Assembly (NCBI RefSeq): GCF_004801305.1 | Contig: NZ_SSOD01000003.1 | Location: forward strand, 1-64,000 | Reading direction: 5' to 3' | Source: Pseudothauera rhizosphaerae | Lineage (GTDB): Bacteria > Pseudomonadota > Gammaproteobacteria > Burkholderiales > Rhodocyclaceae | Length of the DNA stretch: 64,000 nucleotides | In this document: positions 1-9,351 of the stretch, piece after piece | Position numbering within the stretch: the first letter of the stretch is position 1 | Layout: the number at the start of each line of letters is the position of its first letter | Position numbers and translations under genes: made by a program | Notes under the pieces: generated by a model | What the model saw: only the letters and a program-made list of their open reading frames with translations | Database searches by the model: none | What the model was told of the DNA's origin: nothing

Positions 1-800
1 CGGACCAGGTGACGGTGACGCAGTTCTTCGACAGCGGCGACAATCCGTCGCACGTCTCGAACCCGATCCAGGCGGTGCGCTTTGCGGACGGCACGGTGTG
101 GAGCCCTGCCCAGATCGTGGCTCTGGCGCTGGCGGGCACGGCCGGGTCGGACTCGATCCGGGGCACGAGCGGAGCGGACGTGCTCGAAGGCGGAGCCGGC
201 AACGACAAGCTGGAAGGGGCCGTGGGCCACGACACCCTGTACGGTGGCGAAGGCAACGACACGCTGTACGGGGAAGCTGGCGACGACGTGCTCGACGGCG
301 GGGCCGGCAACGACCATTTGTACGGGGCCGCGGGCAACGACACCTATTTGTTCGGGCATGGCGACGGCCAGGACACGATCGGTTCGGACCGCGACACGTC
401 CTCGACCAAGCACAACGTGCTGCAGTTCAAGGCGGGGGTGACGGTCGATGAGGTGAGCGTGCGGCGCTCGGGCGGCAGCCTGGTGTTCACACTGGCTGGC
501 GGCACGGACCAGGTGACGGTGACGCAGTTCTTCGACAGCGGCGACAATCCGTCGCACGTCTCGAACCCGATCCAGGCGGTGCGCTTTGCGGACGGCACGG
601 TGTGGAGCCCTGCCCAGATCGTGGCTCTGGCGCTGGCGGGCACGGCCGGGTCGGACTCGATCCGGGGCACGAGCGGAGCGGACGTGCTCGAAGGCGGAGC
701 CGGCAACGACAAGCTGGAAGGGGCCGCCGGCCACGACACCCTGTACGGCGGCGAAGGCAACGACACACTGTACGGGGAGGACGGCAACGATGTGCTCGAC
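1..800 (+). repeat. 504-bp tandem duplication inside the RTX gene
   Basis: Positions 1-225 recur at 505-729 with almost no base changes. Beyond that the copies drift (for example GAVGHD against GAAGHD, then EAGDD against EDGND). The period of 504 bp is 168 codons, so the frame is kept. Near-identity at the DNA level suggests a recent duplication or gene conversion. More copies may lie left of the window. Confidence 0.9.
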
Positions 801-1271
801 GGTGGTGTGGGCAATGATCGCCTATACGGCAGCGGGGGCAACGACACGCTGTACGGTGGGGCAGGCAATGACTTCCTGGAGGGGGGCAAGGGTAGTGATA
901 CCTACAGCTTTCACCGTGGTGATGGGCAGGACACGATATCCGACTACGACACGACCTCGGGCAACACCGACCGCCTTGTCTTCGCCGACGGCATCGCCGC
1001 CGACCAGCTCTGGTTCAGCCGCAACGGCAACCACCTGCAGGTGGGCGTGATCGGCTCCGACGACAAGGTGACCATCAACAACTGGTACTCCGGCGCGGCC
1101 TACCGGGTGGAGCAGTTCCATGCCGGCGACGGATCGATCCTGCTGCAAAACCAGGTGGATGCGCTGGTGTCGGCGATGGCGGCGTTTTCGCCGCCGGCTG
1201 CCGGGGAGACCAGCCTGCCGGGCAGTTACCGCGAGACGCTCGATGCGGTGATCGCGGCCAATTGGCAATAG
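3..1271 (+). CDS. RTX-repeat secreted protein, C-terminal part (5' end outside window)
   Basis: The reading frame is open to the left edge, so this is only the C-terminal ~420 residues of a larger protein. It carries blocks of the calcium-binding nonapeptide GGxGxDxLx (for example GGAGNDKLEG, GGEGNDTLYG), each followed by a beta-rich haemolysin-related segment. A 168-residue module is duplicated almost exactly. The last ~100 residues lack RTX repeats and end in a short hydrophobic/polar tail, as expected for an uncleaved type I secretion signal. The ABC transporter and adaptor genes follow on the same strand, which supports export by a type I system. The N-terminal effector domain is not visible, so the activity (adhesin, protease, lipase or S-layer) cannot be told. 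Confidence 0.9.
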   Translation, partial: DQVTVTQFFDSGDNPSHVSNPIQAVRFADGTVWSPAQIVALALAGTAGSDSIRGTSGADVLEGGAGNDKLEGAVGHDTLYGGEGNDTLYGEAGDDVLDGGAGNDHLYGAAGNDTYLFGHGDGQDTIGSDRDTSSTKHNVLQFKAGVTVDEVSVRRSGGSLVFTLAGGTDQVTVTQFFDSGDNPSHVSNPIQAVRFADGTVWSPAQIVALALAGTAGSDSIRGTSGADVLEGGAGNDKLEGAAGHDTLYGGEGNDTLYGEDGNDVLDGGVGNDRLYGSGGNDTLYGGAGNDFLEGGKGSDTYSFHRGDGQDTISDYDTTSGNTDRLVFADGIAADQLWFSRNGNHLQVGVIGSDDKVTINNWYSGAAYRVEQFHAGDGSILLQNQVDALVSAMAAFSPPAAGETSLPGSYRETLDAVIAANWQ

Positions 1272-1371
1272 CGCCGACGCCCCGGCGGGCCGGGTGGTCC
1301 GCCGGGGCGGTTTCATCCCCTCTGCTTTGCGCGCGGGGCGGCTTGGCCGGCCGCGTGCGCTTTGGTACCCA

Positions 1372-3531
1372 ATGACAGAAGAAATTCTTGCAGCCCCCCG
1401 CGGTGCGGAGCCGTCGCCCGCGCCCGATAGCGGCCTGGCCTGCCTGGTGATGCTGGCGCGCTTCCACGGCGTGGCGGCGGACCCGGACCAACTGGCGCAC
1501 GAGCATGCCATAGACGGCGCCCCCTTCGGCGTGGCCGAGATCCTGCTGGCGGCGAAGAGGCTCGGCCTGCAGGCCAAGCGCGTGAGGACCACGCTGGCGC
1601 GCCTGGCGCGCACGCCGTTGCCGGCCATGGCATTCACCCGCGAAGGTGGCTTCGTGGTGCTGGCGCGCGCGGACGAGGACAAGGTGCTGATCCACGACCC
1701 CGCCGCCGGTCGTCCGCAGGTGCTGGCACGGGCGGATTTCGCGGCCGGCTGGACGGGGGAGGTGATCCTGTTCACCTCCCGCGCCTCGCTCGCGGGGGAG
1801 ATGGCGCGCTTCGACTTTTCCTGGTTCGTGCCCGCGCTGGTCAAGCACCGGCGGCTGATCGGCGAGGTGCTGGCAGTGTCTTTCGCGCTGCAGCTCTTCG
1901 CGCTGGTCACGCCGCTGTTCTTCCAGGTGGTGATGGACAAGGTGCTGGTGCACCGGGGGCTGACCACGCTGGACGTGATCGCCATCGGGCTGCTGGCGGT
2001 GTCGGTGTTCGAGGTGCTGCTCTCCGGCCTGCGCAGCTACGTGTTCGCCCACACCACCAGCCGCATCGACGTGGAACTGGGCGCGCGCCTGTTCCGCCAC
2101 CTGCTGGCGCTGCCGCTGGCCTATTTCCAGGCGCGCCGGGTGGGTGATTCGGTGGCGCGCGTGCGCGAGCTGGAGAACATCCGCGCCTTTCTCACCGGCA
2201 ACGCCATCACGGTGGTGCTGGACGTGTTCTTTTCGGTGGTGTTCATCGGCGTGATGCTGCTCTACAGCGGCTGGCTCACGCTGGTGGTGCTGGCATCGCT
2301 GCCGCTGTACGCGGCGATTTCGCTCAGCATCACGCCGCTGCTGCGCGCGCGCCTGCACGAGAAGTTCAACCGCGGTGCGGAGAACCAGGCCTTTCTGGTG
2401 GAGGCGGTATCCGGCGTGGATACGGTGAAGAGCATGGCGGTGGAGCCGCAGATGACCCGCCGCTGGGACAACCAGCTCGCGGCCTACGTGTCGGCGAGCT
2501 TCCGCGCCAACACTTTGTCCACGATCGCGCACGAAGGCGTGAACCTGGTGGGCAAGCTGGTCACCGTGGGCACGCTGTGGCTGGGCGCGCGGCTGGTGAT
2601 CGACGGCGACCTGACGGTGGGGCAGTTGATCGCCTTCAACATGCTGGCCGGGCGGGTGGCGCAGCCCATCATGCGGCTGGCGCAGTTGTGGACGGACTTC
2701 CAGCAGGTGGGCATTTCGGTGCAGCGCCTGGGGGATATCCTCAACACGCGCACGGAACTGGCCGCCGGCAATCGTTCCACGCTGCCGCCGATCTCGGGGG
2801 GCATCGAATTCGACCAGGTGCGCTTCCGCTACCGGCCGGACGGCCCGGAGGCGCTGCGTGGGGTGAGCCTGACGATAGCGGCCGGGGAGGTGATCGGCAT
2901 CGTCGGCCGCTCCGGCTCGGGCAAGAGCACGCTCACGCGGCTGGTGCAGCGCCTGTTCGTGCCCGAGCGCGGGCGGGTGCTGGTGGACGGCATCGACCTG
3001 GCCCAGGCCGACGCCGCTTCGCTGCGCCGCCAGATCGGCGTGGTGCTGCAGGAGAACCTGCTGTTCAACCGCACGATCCGCGAGAACATCGCGCTGGTGG
3101 ACCCCGGCGCGCCCATCGAGGCGGTGATGGAGGCGGCGAAGCTGGCCGGCGCGCACGACTTCATCCTGGAACTGCCCGAAGGCTACGACACGGTGGTGGG
3201 CGAGCACGGCGCCACGCTCTCGGGCGGGCAGCGCCAGCGCATCGCCATTGCGCGCGCGCTGATGGGCGACCCGCGCATCCTGATCTTCGACGAGGCCACC
3301 AGCGCGCTCGACTACGAGTCCGAGCGCATCATCCAGACCAACATGCGCGCCATCTGCCGGGGGCGCACGGTGATCATCATCGCCCACCGGCTTTCCGCCG
3401 TGCGCGGGGCCGACCGCATCGTGGTGATGGAAAAGGGGGAGATCGTCGAGGCCGGCCCCCATGCCGATCTGGCGCAACGCGAGGGCGGGCGCTACGCGCA
3501 TCTGCTCGCCCTGCAGGGAGGTGCCGGATGA
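1372..3531 (+). CDS. Type I secretion ABC transporter (HlyB/RtxB type)
   Basis: Inner-membrane ATPase/permease of a type I secretion system, about 720 aa. Order: C39 peptidase-like domain (~15-135), six-helix transmembrane domain (~155-430), ABC ATPase (~480-715). Ser20 (PDSGLACL) stands where active C39 proteases have the catalytic Cys, so this is the non-proteolytic HlyB-type domain that binds the substrate. The ATPase has Walker A GRSGSGKST near 512, signature LSGGQ near 616, Walker B ILIFDEATSALD and H-loop IIAHRL. The ATG at 1372 gives the usual N-terminus; an upstream in-frame start at 1294 would add 26 unlikely residues. It overlaps the adaptor gene by 4 bp. The RTX protein upstream is the obvious substrate; no TolC-like partner is in the window. 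Confidence 0.95.
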   Translation: MTEEILAAPRGAEPSPAPDSGLACLVMLARFHGVAADPDQLAHEHAIDGAPFGVAEILLAAKRLGLQAKRVRTTLARLARTPLPAMAFTREGGFVVLARADEDKVLIHDPAAGRPQVLARADFAAGWTGEVILFTSRASLAGEMARFDFSWFVPALVKHRRLIGEVLAVSFALQLFALVTPLFFQVVMDKVLVHRGLTTLDVIAIGLLAVSVFEVLLSGLRSYVFAHTTSRIDVELGARLFRHLLALPLAYFQARRVGDSVARVRELENIRAFLTGNAITVVLDVFFSVVFIGVMLLYSGWLTLVVLASLPLYAAISLSITPLLRARLHEKFNRGAENQAFLVEAVSGVDTVKSMAVEPQMTRRWDNQLAAYVSASFRANTLSTIAHEGVNLVGKLVTVGTLWLGARLVIDGDLTVGQLIAFNMLAGRVAQPIMRLAQLWTDFQQVGISVQRLGDILNTRTELAAGNRSTLPPISGGIEFDQVRFRYRPDGPEALRGVSLTIAAGEVIGIVGRSGSGKSTLTRLVQRLFVPERGRVLVDGIDLAQADAASLRRQIGVVLQENLLFNRTIRENIALVDPGAPIEAVMEAAKLAGAHDFILELPEGYDTVVGEHGATLSGGQRQRIAIARALMGDPRILIFDEATSALDYESERIIQTNMRAICRGRTVIIIAHRLSAVRGADRIVVMEKGEIVEAGPHADLAQREGGRYAHLLALQGGAG

Positions 3532-4964
3532 GGCCGCGCCTGCAGGCCCTGCGCGATCTGTTCGCGCGTTACCGGGCGGTGTTCGCCCACGCCTGGCGCC
3601 ACCGGCGCGAGATGGACCCGCCCGTGCGCCTGCCCCACGAGGCGCGCTTTCTGCCGGCCACCCTCGCCCTGCAGGAGACGCCGGTGCATCCGGCTCCACG
3701 CGTGGCGATGGGGCTGATCCTGCTGTTCGCGCTGCTGGCCCTGCTGTGGGCGGTGTTCGGCCACGTGGATGTGGTGGCCACCGCCGCCGGCAAGATCGTG
3801 CCCGACAGCCGCAGCAAGGTGGTGCAGCCGCAGGAAACCGGCACCATCCACGCCATCCACGTGCGCGACGGGCAGGTGGTGCGCAGCGGGGAGCCGCTGA
3901 TCGAACTGGATGCCACCGTGGCGCGGGCGGACGTGGAGCGGCTGCGCAGCGAGTTCAACGCCGCCGTGCTGGACGCGGGGCGCAGCCGTGCGCTGCTGGC
4001 CGCACTGGAAGCCGGCCAGCCGCCCGGACTCGCCGCGCTGCGGGACGTGCTGCCGCCGGACCTGGAGCCGCCGCGCCTGGAGGCGGAGCAACGCCTGGTG
4101 GGTGGGACTTATGCGGCGTATGCGTCGGCGCTCGACCAACTGGATGCCGAGGTGGCCCGGCGCGAGGCGGAACGGCGCGCCACGCTGGCGGTGGTGGAAA
4201 AACTGCGCCAGACACTGCCCATCGTCGAGCAGCGGGCACGGGATTACCGCGACCTGATGGAAAGGCGCTTCGTCTCGCGCCACGGTTACCTGGAACTGGA
4301 GCAGGCGCGCATCGAGCAGGAGCGCGACCTGGCCGCCCAGCGCGAGAAGCTGGCGGAGATCGCCGCCTCGCGGCTGGAGGCGGAACACCAGAAAGCCCGC
4401 CTGGTGGCCGAGACACGGCGGGAATGGCTGGACCGCCAGCAGGCGGCGCAGGAGCGCGCGGCCTCCCTGGCCCAGGAACTGCTCAAGGCGGAGAGCCGCG
4501 ACCGCCTGATGCTGCTGGCGGCGCCGGTCGATGGCCGCGTGCAGCAACTGGCGGTGCATACGCAGGGCGGGGTGGTGACCCCGGCGCAGCCCTTGATGGT
4601 GATCGTGCCGCTGGACAATCCGCTGGAGGTGGAGGCGCTGGTGCCGAACAAGGACATCGGCTTCGTGCATGCGGGCCAGGCCGTGGAGATCAAGGTGGAG
4701 ACCTTCCCCTTCACCAAGTACGGCACCCTTGCGGGCGAGGTGGTGGACGTGTCCTCGGATGCGATCCAGGACGAGAAGCTGGGGCTGGTGTTCGCCGCGC
4801 GGGTGCGCCTGGCGCGCGACACGCTGCTGGTGGAAGGACGCACGGTGCGCCTGTCTCCGGGCATGGCGGTGACGGTGGAGGTGAAGACCGGCAAGCGGCG
4901 GCTGATCGAATACTTCCTCGGGCCGCTCCTGCGCTATGCGGACGAGAGCCTGCGGGAGCGGTGA
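3528..4964 (+). CDS. Type I secretion membrane fusion protein (HlyD type)
   Basis: Periplasmic adaptor of 478 aa that joins the ABC transporter to an outer-membrane channel. It has a cytoplasmic N-terminus, one membrane segment (~59-83, VAMGLILLFALLALL), a biotinyl-lipoyl-like beta domain (KVVQPQETGTIHAIHVRDG), a long alpha hairpin with coiled-coil character (~130-350), and the HlyD C-terminal signature VKTGKRRLIEYFLGPL. The start overlaps the transporter stop (ATGA), a sign of translational coupling. It ends 16 bp before the convergent HAD gene. Confidence 0.95.
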   Translation: MRPRLQALRDLFARYRAVFAHAWRHRREMDPPVRLPHEARFLPATLALQETPVHPAPRVAMGLILLFALLALLWAVFGHVDVVATAAGKIVPDSRSKVVQPQETGTIHAIHVRDGQVVRSGEPLIELDATVARADVERLRSEFNAAVLDAGRSRALLAALEAGQPPGLAALRDVLPPDLEPPRLEAEQRLVGGTYAAYASALDQLDAEVARREAERRATLAVVEKLRQTLPIVEQRARDYRDLMERRFVSRHGYLELEQARIEQERDLAAQREKLAEIAASRLEAEHQKARLVAETRREWLDRQQAAQERAASLAQELLKAESRDRLMLLAAPVDGRVQQLAVHTQGGVVTPAQPLMVIVPLDNPLEVEALVPNKDIGFVHAGQAVEIKVETFPFTKYGTLAGEVVDVSSDAIQDEKLGLVFAARVRLARDTLLVEGRTVRLSPGMAVTVEVKTGKRRLIEYFLGPLLRYADESLRER

Positions 4965-4980
4965 ACCTCTGCCTGCCGGG

Positions 4981-5649
4981 TCATTCGCCCCGCAGCGAGA
5001 TCACCGGCCAGCCGTTGTCCTGCGCGTGGGCGAGCAGGGTGTCGTCCGGGTCCACCGCCACCGGGCGGTCCACGCGCTTCATCAGTGGCAGGTCGTTGTG
5101 GGAATCGCTGTAGAACCAGGTCCGCTCGAAGCTGCCCAGGTAGAGGCCGAGGGATTCCAGCCAGGCCTCCACGCGCTCGATCTTGCCGGCCTTGAAGGCC
5201 GGCGTGCCGCGCGGCTTGCCGGTGAAGGCGCCGTTTTCCACCGCGGGGATGGTGGCTACCAGGTGGTCGATGCCGAATTCCCGCGCGATGGGGCCGGTGA
5301 CGAAGGCGTTGGTGGCGGTGACCACGGCCACCAGGGCGCCGCGGTCCAGGTGCTGGCGCGCCAGTGCGCGGGCCTTCGGGCCGATCATGGGCTGGATCGA
5401 GGTTTCCATGAACTCCCGGTGCCAGGCGTCGAGCTGGGCGCGCGGATGGCGGGCGAGGGGGGCGAGCTGGAAGTCGAGGAATTCGAAGATGTCCAGGGTG
5501 CCGGCCTTGTACTGTTCGTAGAAGGCGACGTTCCTCGCCTCCTGCACTTCCCGGTCGAGCACGCCCTTGGCGATGAGGAACTGCGCCCAGGCGAAGTCCG
5601 AGTCGCCGCTGAGCAGGGTGTTGTCGAGATCGAAGAGAACCAGGTCCAC
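4981..5649 (-). CDS. HAD-IB family phosphatase (SerB-like)
   Basis: A 222-aa haloacid dehalogenase hydrolase. Motif I is FDLDNTLLSGDSD, with nucleophile and acid/base Asp in DxDxT form. Motif II lies in VVTATNAF, and motif IV is SDSHNDLPLM. Length and motifs fit the HAD-IB group (TIGR01490-like) that includes phosphoserine phosphatase and actinobacterial HisN-type histidinol phosphatases; the substrate cannot be fixed from sequence. The start is GTG. Genes of this group often sit by hda in betaproteobacteria, and here hda lies upstream across a repeat-filled gap. Confidence 0.85.
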   Translation of the reverse strand: MDLVLFDLDNTLLSGDSDFAWAQFLIAKGVLDREVQEARNVAFYEQYKAGTLDIFEFLDFQLAPLARHPRAQLDAWHREFMETSIQPMIGPKARALARQHLDRGALVAVVTATNAFVTGPIAREFGIDHLVATIPAVENGAFTGKPRGTPAFKAGKIERVEAWLESLGLYLGSFERTWFYSDSHNDLPLMKRVDRPVAVDPDDTLLAHAQDNGWPVISLRGE

Positions 5650-5752
5650 GGGGTGTTTCCGTCCAGGGTTGGGGAGATTTCAGTACGCGCCGAGCCGCCT
5701 CAAGCGTACTGCAGCCCCCTCGGGGGCAGCGAACGAAGTGAGCGTGGGGAGC

Positions 5753-5855
5753 GTTTCATTTCAGTTGCTCCACCGCGCGTTGCGCGTCCCACGACGCATG
5801 AAACGTGGTGGTTTTGCTCCCTCTCCCCTCGTGGGAGAGGGTTGGGGAGAGGGGG
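5753..5855 (+). repeat. Composite repeat, copy 1
   Basis: Starts with GTTTCATTTCAGTT (5753-5766), closes a ~50-bp inner unit with the inverse GCATGAAAC, and then has a REP-like core of CTCCCTCTCCCCTCGTGGGA type at 5817-5855. The same arrangement recurs at 6015-6110. Both sub-elements can fold. Confidence 0.8.
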
Positions 5856-5915
5856 CGGGCGGACGAGGGACGCGGGCCGGGTCGGCACGACGGCCGCTTA
5901 CGTCCCTGCGGGACG

Positions 5916-5955
5916 CCCCCTCTCCCCGGCCCTCCCCCGCAAGGGGGGAGGGAGA
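5916..5955 (-). repeat. REP-like element, inverted copy
   Basis: CCCCCTCTCCCCGGCCCTCC followed by a CCCCGCAAGGGG-type hairpin. It is inverted relative to the element at 5817-5855, so the two could form a long stem. Confidence 0.75.
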
Positions 5956-6014
5956 AAGGCGGCAAGCTCCCCGTCCCCCGTCAGGGGGCCCGGACTTTCG
6001 GCGGATGTCGTCCA

Positions 6015-6110
6015 GTTTCATTTCAGTTATCCATTGCGCTGCGCGCCACCCGCAGCCGATGAAACGGGAGCGCCACTCCCTCTCCCCTCGTGGGAGAGGG
6101 CCGGGGAGAC
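6015..6110 (+). repeat. Composite repeat, copy 2
   Basis: GTTTCATTTCAGTT at 6015-6028, inverse GATGAAACG at about 6058-6066, then the REP-like core at 6076-6110. It matches the order seen at 5753-5855, with a diverged middle segment (CATTGCGCTGCGCGCCAC against CACCGCGCGTTGCGCGTC). Confidence 0.8.
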
Positions 6111-6141
6111 GTGTCGAGGAAGATGCTCGACAGGGCATGCA

Positions 6142-6255
6142 CTCCCTCTCCCCTCGTGGGAGAGGGCCGGGGAGAGGGGGCTGCGGCAGGTACAGGTGGC
6201 GTGGCGCCGCCGCACTCCCCCTCTCCCCAACCCCTCCCCCGCAAGGGGGGAGGGG
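6142..6255. repeat. Pair of REP-like elements in inverted orientation
   Basis: A forward copy at 6142-6180, nearly identical to 6076-6110, is followed by an inverted copy at 6215-6255 with the CCCCGCAAGGGG turn. A third GTTTCACTTCAG motif at about 6282-6293 runs into the hda stop codon. Confidence 0.8.
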
Positions 6256-6289
6256 CTCGGGCACTTGGCGAACGTCGTGCAGTTTCACT

Positions 6290-6961
6290 TCAGATTTCCA
6301 GCCCGCCCTGCATCAGTTCGCGCAGCAAGGGCAGGGTGACCGGGCGCTTGCGTTCCAGCGAAGCCTGGTCCAGCGCGTCGAACGTCGCCAGCAGGCTGGG
6401 CAGGTCGCGCCGGCCGTGGCGCAGCAGGAAGTCCACCACGTCGTCGCCGATGCGCAGTCCGCGGCGCTGCGCCTGGCCGGCCAGGATGGCGGTGCGGGAG
6501 GCGTCGTCCAGGGGCTGCACTTCATAGATCAGGCACTGGCCGACGCGGGTGCGCAGGTCTTCCCGCAGGGCGAGTTCCCGCGGCGCGCTGGGGCCGGTGA
6601 GGAGCAGGGTCTGGCGCAGCGCGCCGGCGCGGTTGAAGGCGTTGAAGAGGGCGATCTGGGCGGGTTCGGCGAGGCGGTCGATGTCATCCACCGCGAGCAG
6701 GGCGTCCGGTGTGTCGGGCAGGGCGTCCGCGGCTTCGGCGCCCGCCAGGTGGAGCGCGGGCCGGCCGGCGGCCTGGGCTTCGGCCACGCTGGCGCGCAGC
6801 AGATGGCTGCGTCCGCAGCCGGGCGCGCCCCACAGGTAGAGGTGGGATTCGCCCACGATGGTAGCGCGCAGGGCGGCGACGAGTTCCCCGTTGGCGCCGG
6901 CCACGAAGTTGTCGAAGGAGGGCGGGGCGTCGCGGCGGATGTCCAGCACCAACTGCTTCAC
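6290..6961 (-). CDS. hda: DnaA regulatory inactivator Hda
   Basis: A 223-aa DnaA-like AAA+ protein without the DNA-binding domain IV. With the beta clamp, Hda drives hydrolysis of DnaA-bound ATP to prevent over-initiation of replication. The N-terminal KQLVLDI is the clamp-binding motif. The P-loop GAPGCGRSHLL has Arg where Walker A usually has Lys, as in other Hda proteins. LLAVDDIDRL is Walker B. The GTG start overlaps the permease stop (GTGA), so the two genes are coupled. The order purM / permease / hda is common in betaproteobacteria. Confidence 0.92.
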   Translation of the reverse strand: MKQLVLDIRRDAPPSFDNFVAGANGELVAALRATIVGESHLYLWGAPGCGRSHLLRASVAEAQAAGRPALHLAGAEAADALPDTPDALLAVDDIDRLAEPAQIALFNAFNRAGALRQTLLLTGPSAPRELALREDLRTRVGQCLIYEVQPLDDASRTAILAGQAQRRGLRIGDDVVDFLLRHGRRDLPSLLATFDALDQASLERKRPVTLPLLRELMQGGLEI

Positions 6962-8049
6962 GCCTGGCCCTCGTCGGGGGTGTCGCCGCGGTAGAGCCGG
7001 CTGGCGAGCCAGGCGCCCCTGAGTTCGCGCAGGCCCACCAGCAGCGCGGCGCTCACCGGCAGGGCCACCAGCATGCCGACGAAGCCGAAGAGCTGGCCGA
7101 AGGCCATCAGCGCGAAGATGACCGCCAGCGGGTGCAGGCCGATGCGGTCGCCGACGATGTAGGGCGTGAGGATGAAGCTTTCGATGAGCTGGCCCAGGCT
7201 GTAGACCACCGCCACGCCGATCAGCGGCGTCCAGCCTTCGCCCTGCAGCAGGGCGGCCATGATCGCCAGCACCAGCCCGCCGCCGAAGCCCACGTAGGGG
7301 ATGAACACCAGCAGGCCGGTGATCACGCCCACCGGCAGCGCGAAGCGCAGCCCGGCCAGCCACAGCCCCACACTGTAGAACACCGCCAGCAGCAGCATCA
7401 CCGAGAGCTGCCCGCGCAGGAATTCGGACAGCACCGAATCGATGTCGCGGACGATGCGCATGCCGCGTTCCAGCCACGGGCGCGGCACGATGTTGCGCAG
7501 TTCGGCGAGCAGGCGCGGCCATTCCTGCAGCAGGTAGAACATGACGATGGGAATCAGGAACAGGTTGGCGGCGAGTCCGATCAGCGCCATGCCGCCGCTG
7601 CGGGCGTGGGCGAACAGCACCCGCAGCGCATCCTGGGCGTTGGTACCGTGTTCGCGCACCAGTTCGCGCAGGAAGGCCGCGTCGAGCTGGATTTCGACGT
7701 TGAAGCGTTCGGCGAGCCACGGGGCGGTGCGCTGGTTGAAGATATCCACCAGGTCGGGCAGGCGGCGCACCAGGGCGCTGGTCTCGGACACCACCATGGG
7801 CACCAGGATGCCCACCAGCAGCACCAGCAGCAGGCCGATGCCGGCGATCACCAGCAGCACCGCGAGGGGGCGCGGCAGGCGGCGCGCCACCAGCCAGTTC
7901 ACCGCCGGGTCGCAGATGTAGGCCAGCACCGCGGCGATGGCGAACGGGGCGAGGATGGGGGAGAGCAGGTAGAACAGGCCCAGCAGGGCCAGGCCGACGC
8001 CGGCCCAGACCAGGGTTTGCCAGGATTCCGACGCGCGGGCAGGGGTCAT
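6958..8049 (-). CDS. AI-2E/PerM family permease
   Basis: A 363-aa membrane protein of the AI-2E transporter (YdgG/PerM) family. It has about eight hydrophobic segments, two at the N-terminus (WAGVGLALLGLFYLLSPIL and following) and a cluster from ~150 to 340 (GVITGLLVFIPYVGFGGGL is typical of the family). Some members export autoinducer-2, others are Na+/H+ antiporters; the substrate here is unknown. It diverges from purM across 142 bp and overlaps hda by 4 bp. Confidence 0.88.
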   Translation of the reverse strand: MTPARASESWQTLVWAGVGLALLGLFYLLSPILAPFAIAAVLAYICDPAVNWLVARRLPRPLAVLLVIAGIGLLLVLLVGILVPMVVSETSALVRRLPDLVDIFNQRTAPWLAERFNVEIQLDAAFLRELVREHGTNAQDALRVLFAHARSGGMALIGLAANLFLIPIVMFYLLQEWPRLLAELRNIVPRPWLERGMRIVRDIDSVLSEFLRGQLSVMLLLAVFYSVGLWLAGLRFALPVGVITGLLVFIPYVGFGGGLVLAIMAALLQGEGWTPLIGVAVVYSLGQLIESFILTPYIVGDRIGLHPLAVIFALMAFGQLFGFVGMLVALPVSAALLVGLRELRGAWLASRLYRGDTPDEGQA

Positions 8050-8191
8050 TTCGAGTAAAATCGCGGACTTGGCGCGGGGCCGGCGGCCCCGCAGAATCCG
8101 TAAATGTAGCCATTCGGCGTGACGCCCTCAAGCTTGCGGGCGACGCGCCGGCTGGACAGGCTTTCGCACACTGCTCCTCCGAGGACCGATC

Positions 8192-9238
<1,047 letters not shown>

Positions 9239-9351
9239 CTGCGGCGCGCGGTGCAACTTGCTTCCCCCGCGCCGGTCTCTTGAATCCAGCGCTGCCTGAA
9301 CCGACCTGGCCGCATCCCGCGGCCGGGCGCTCCGAACGGAACCGAATCCGT

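Larger units (their letters stand above)
5650..6289. other. 640-bp intergenic region made largely of repeats
   Basis: No gene is supported between the HAD gene and hda. The stretch is filled with GC-rich dispersed repeats, given separately, in both orientations. Short frames here do not resemble proteins; their repeated peptides (SPRGRGPGRG and similar) are translations of the repeats. In relatives the two genes are usually adjacent, so this looks like a repeat landing site. Confidence 0.8.

Noticed and set aside
5817-6255. CRISPR-like array
   Set aside because: Repeats are few, inverted, unevenly spaced and not separated by uniform spacers; no cas genes.
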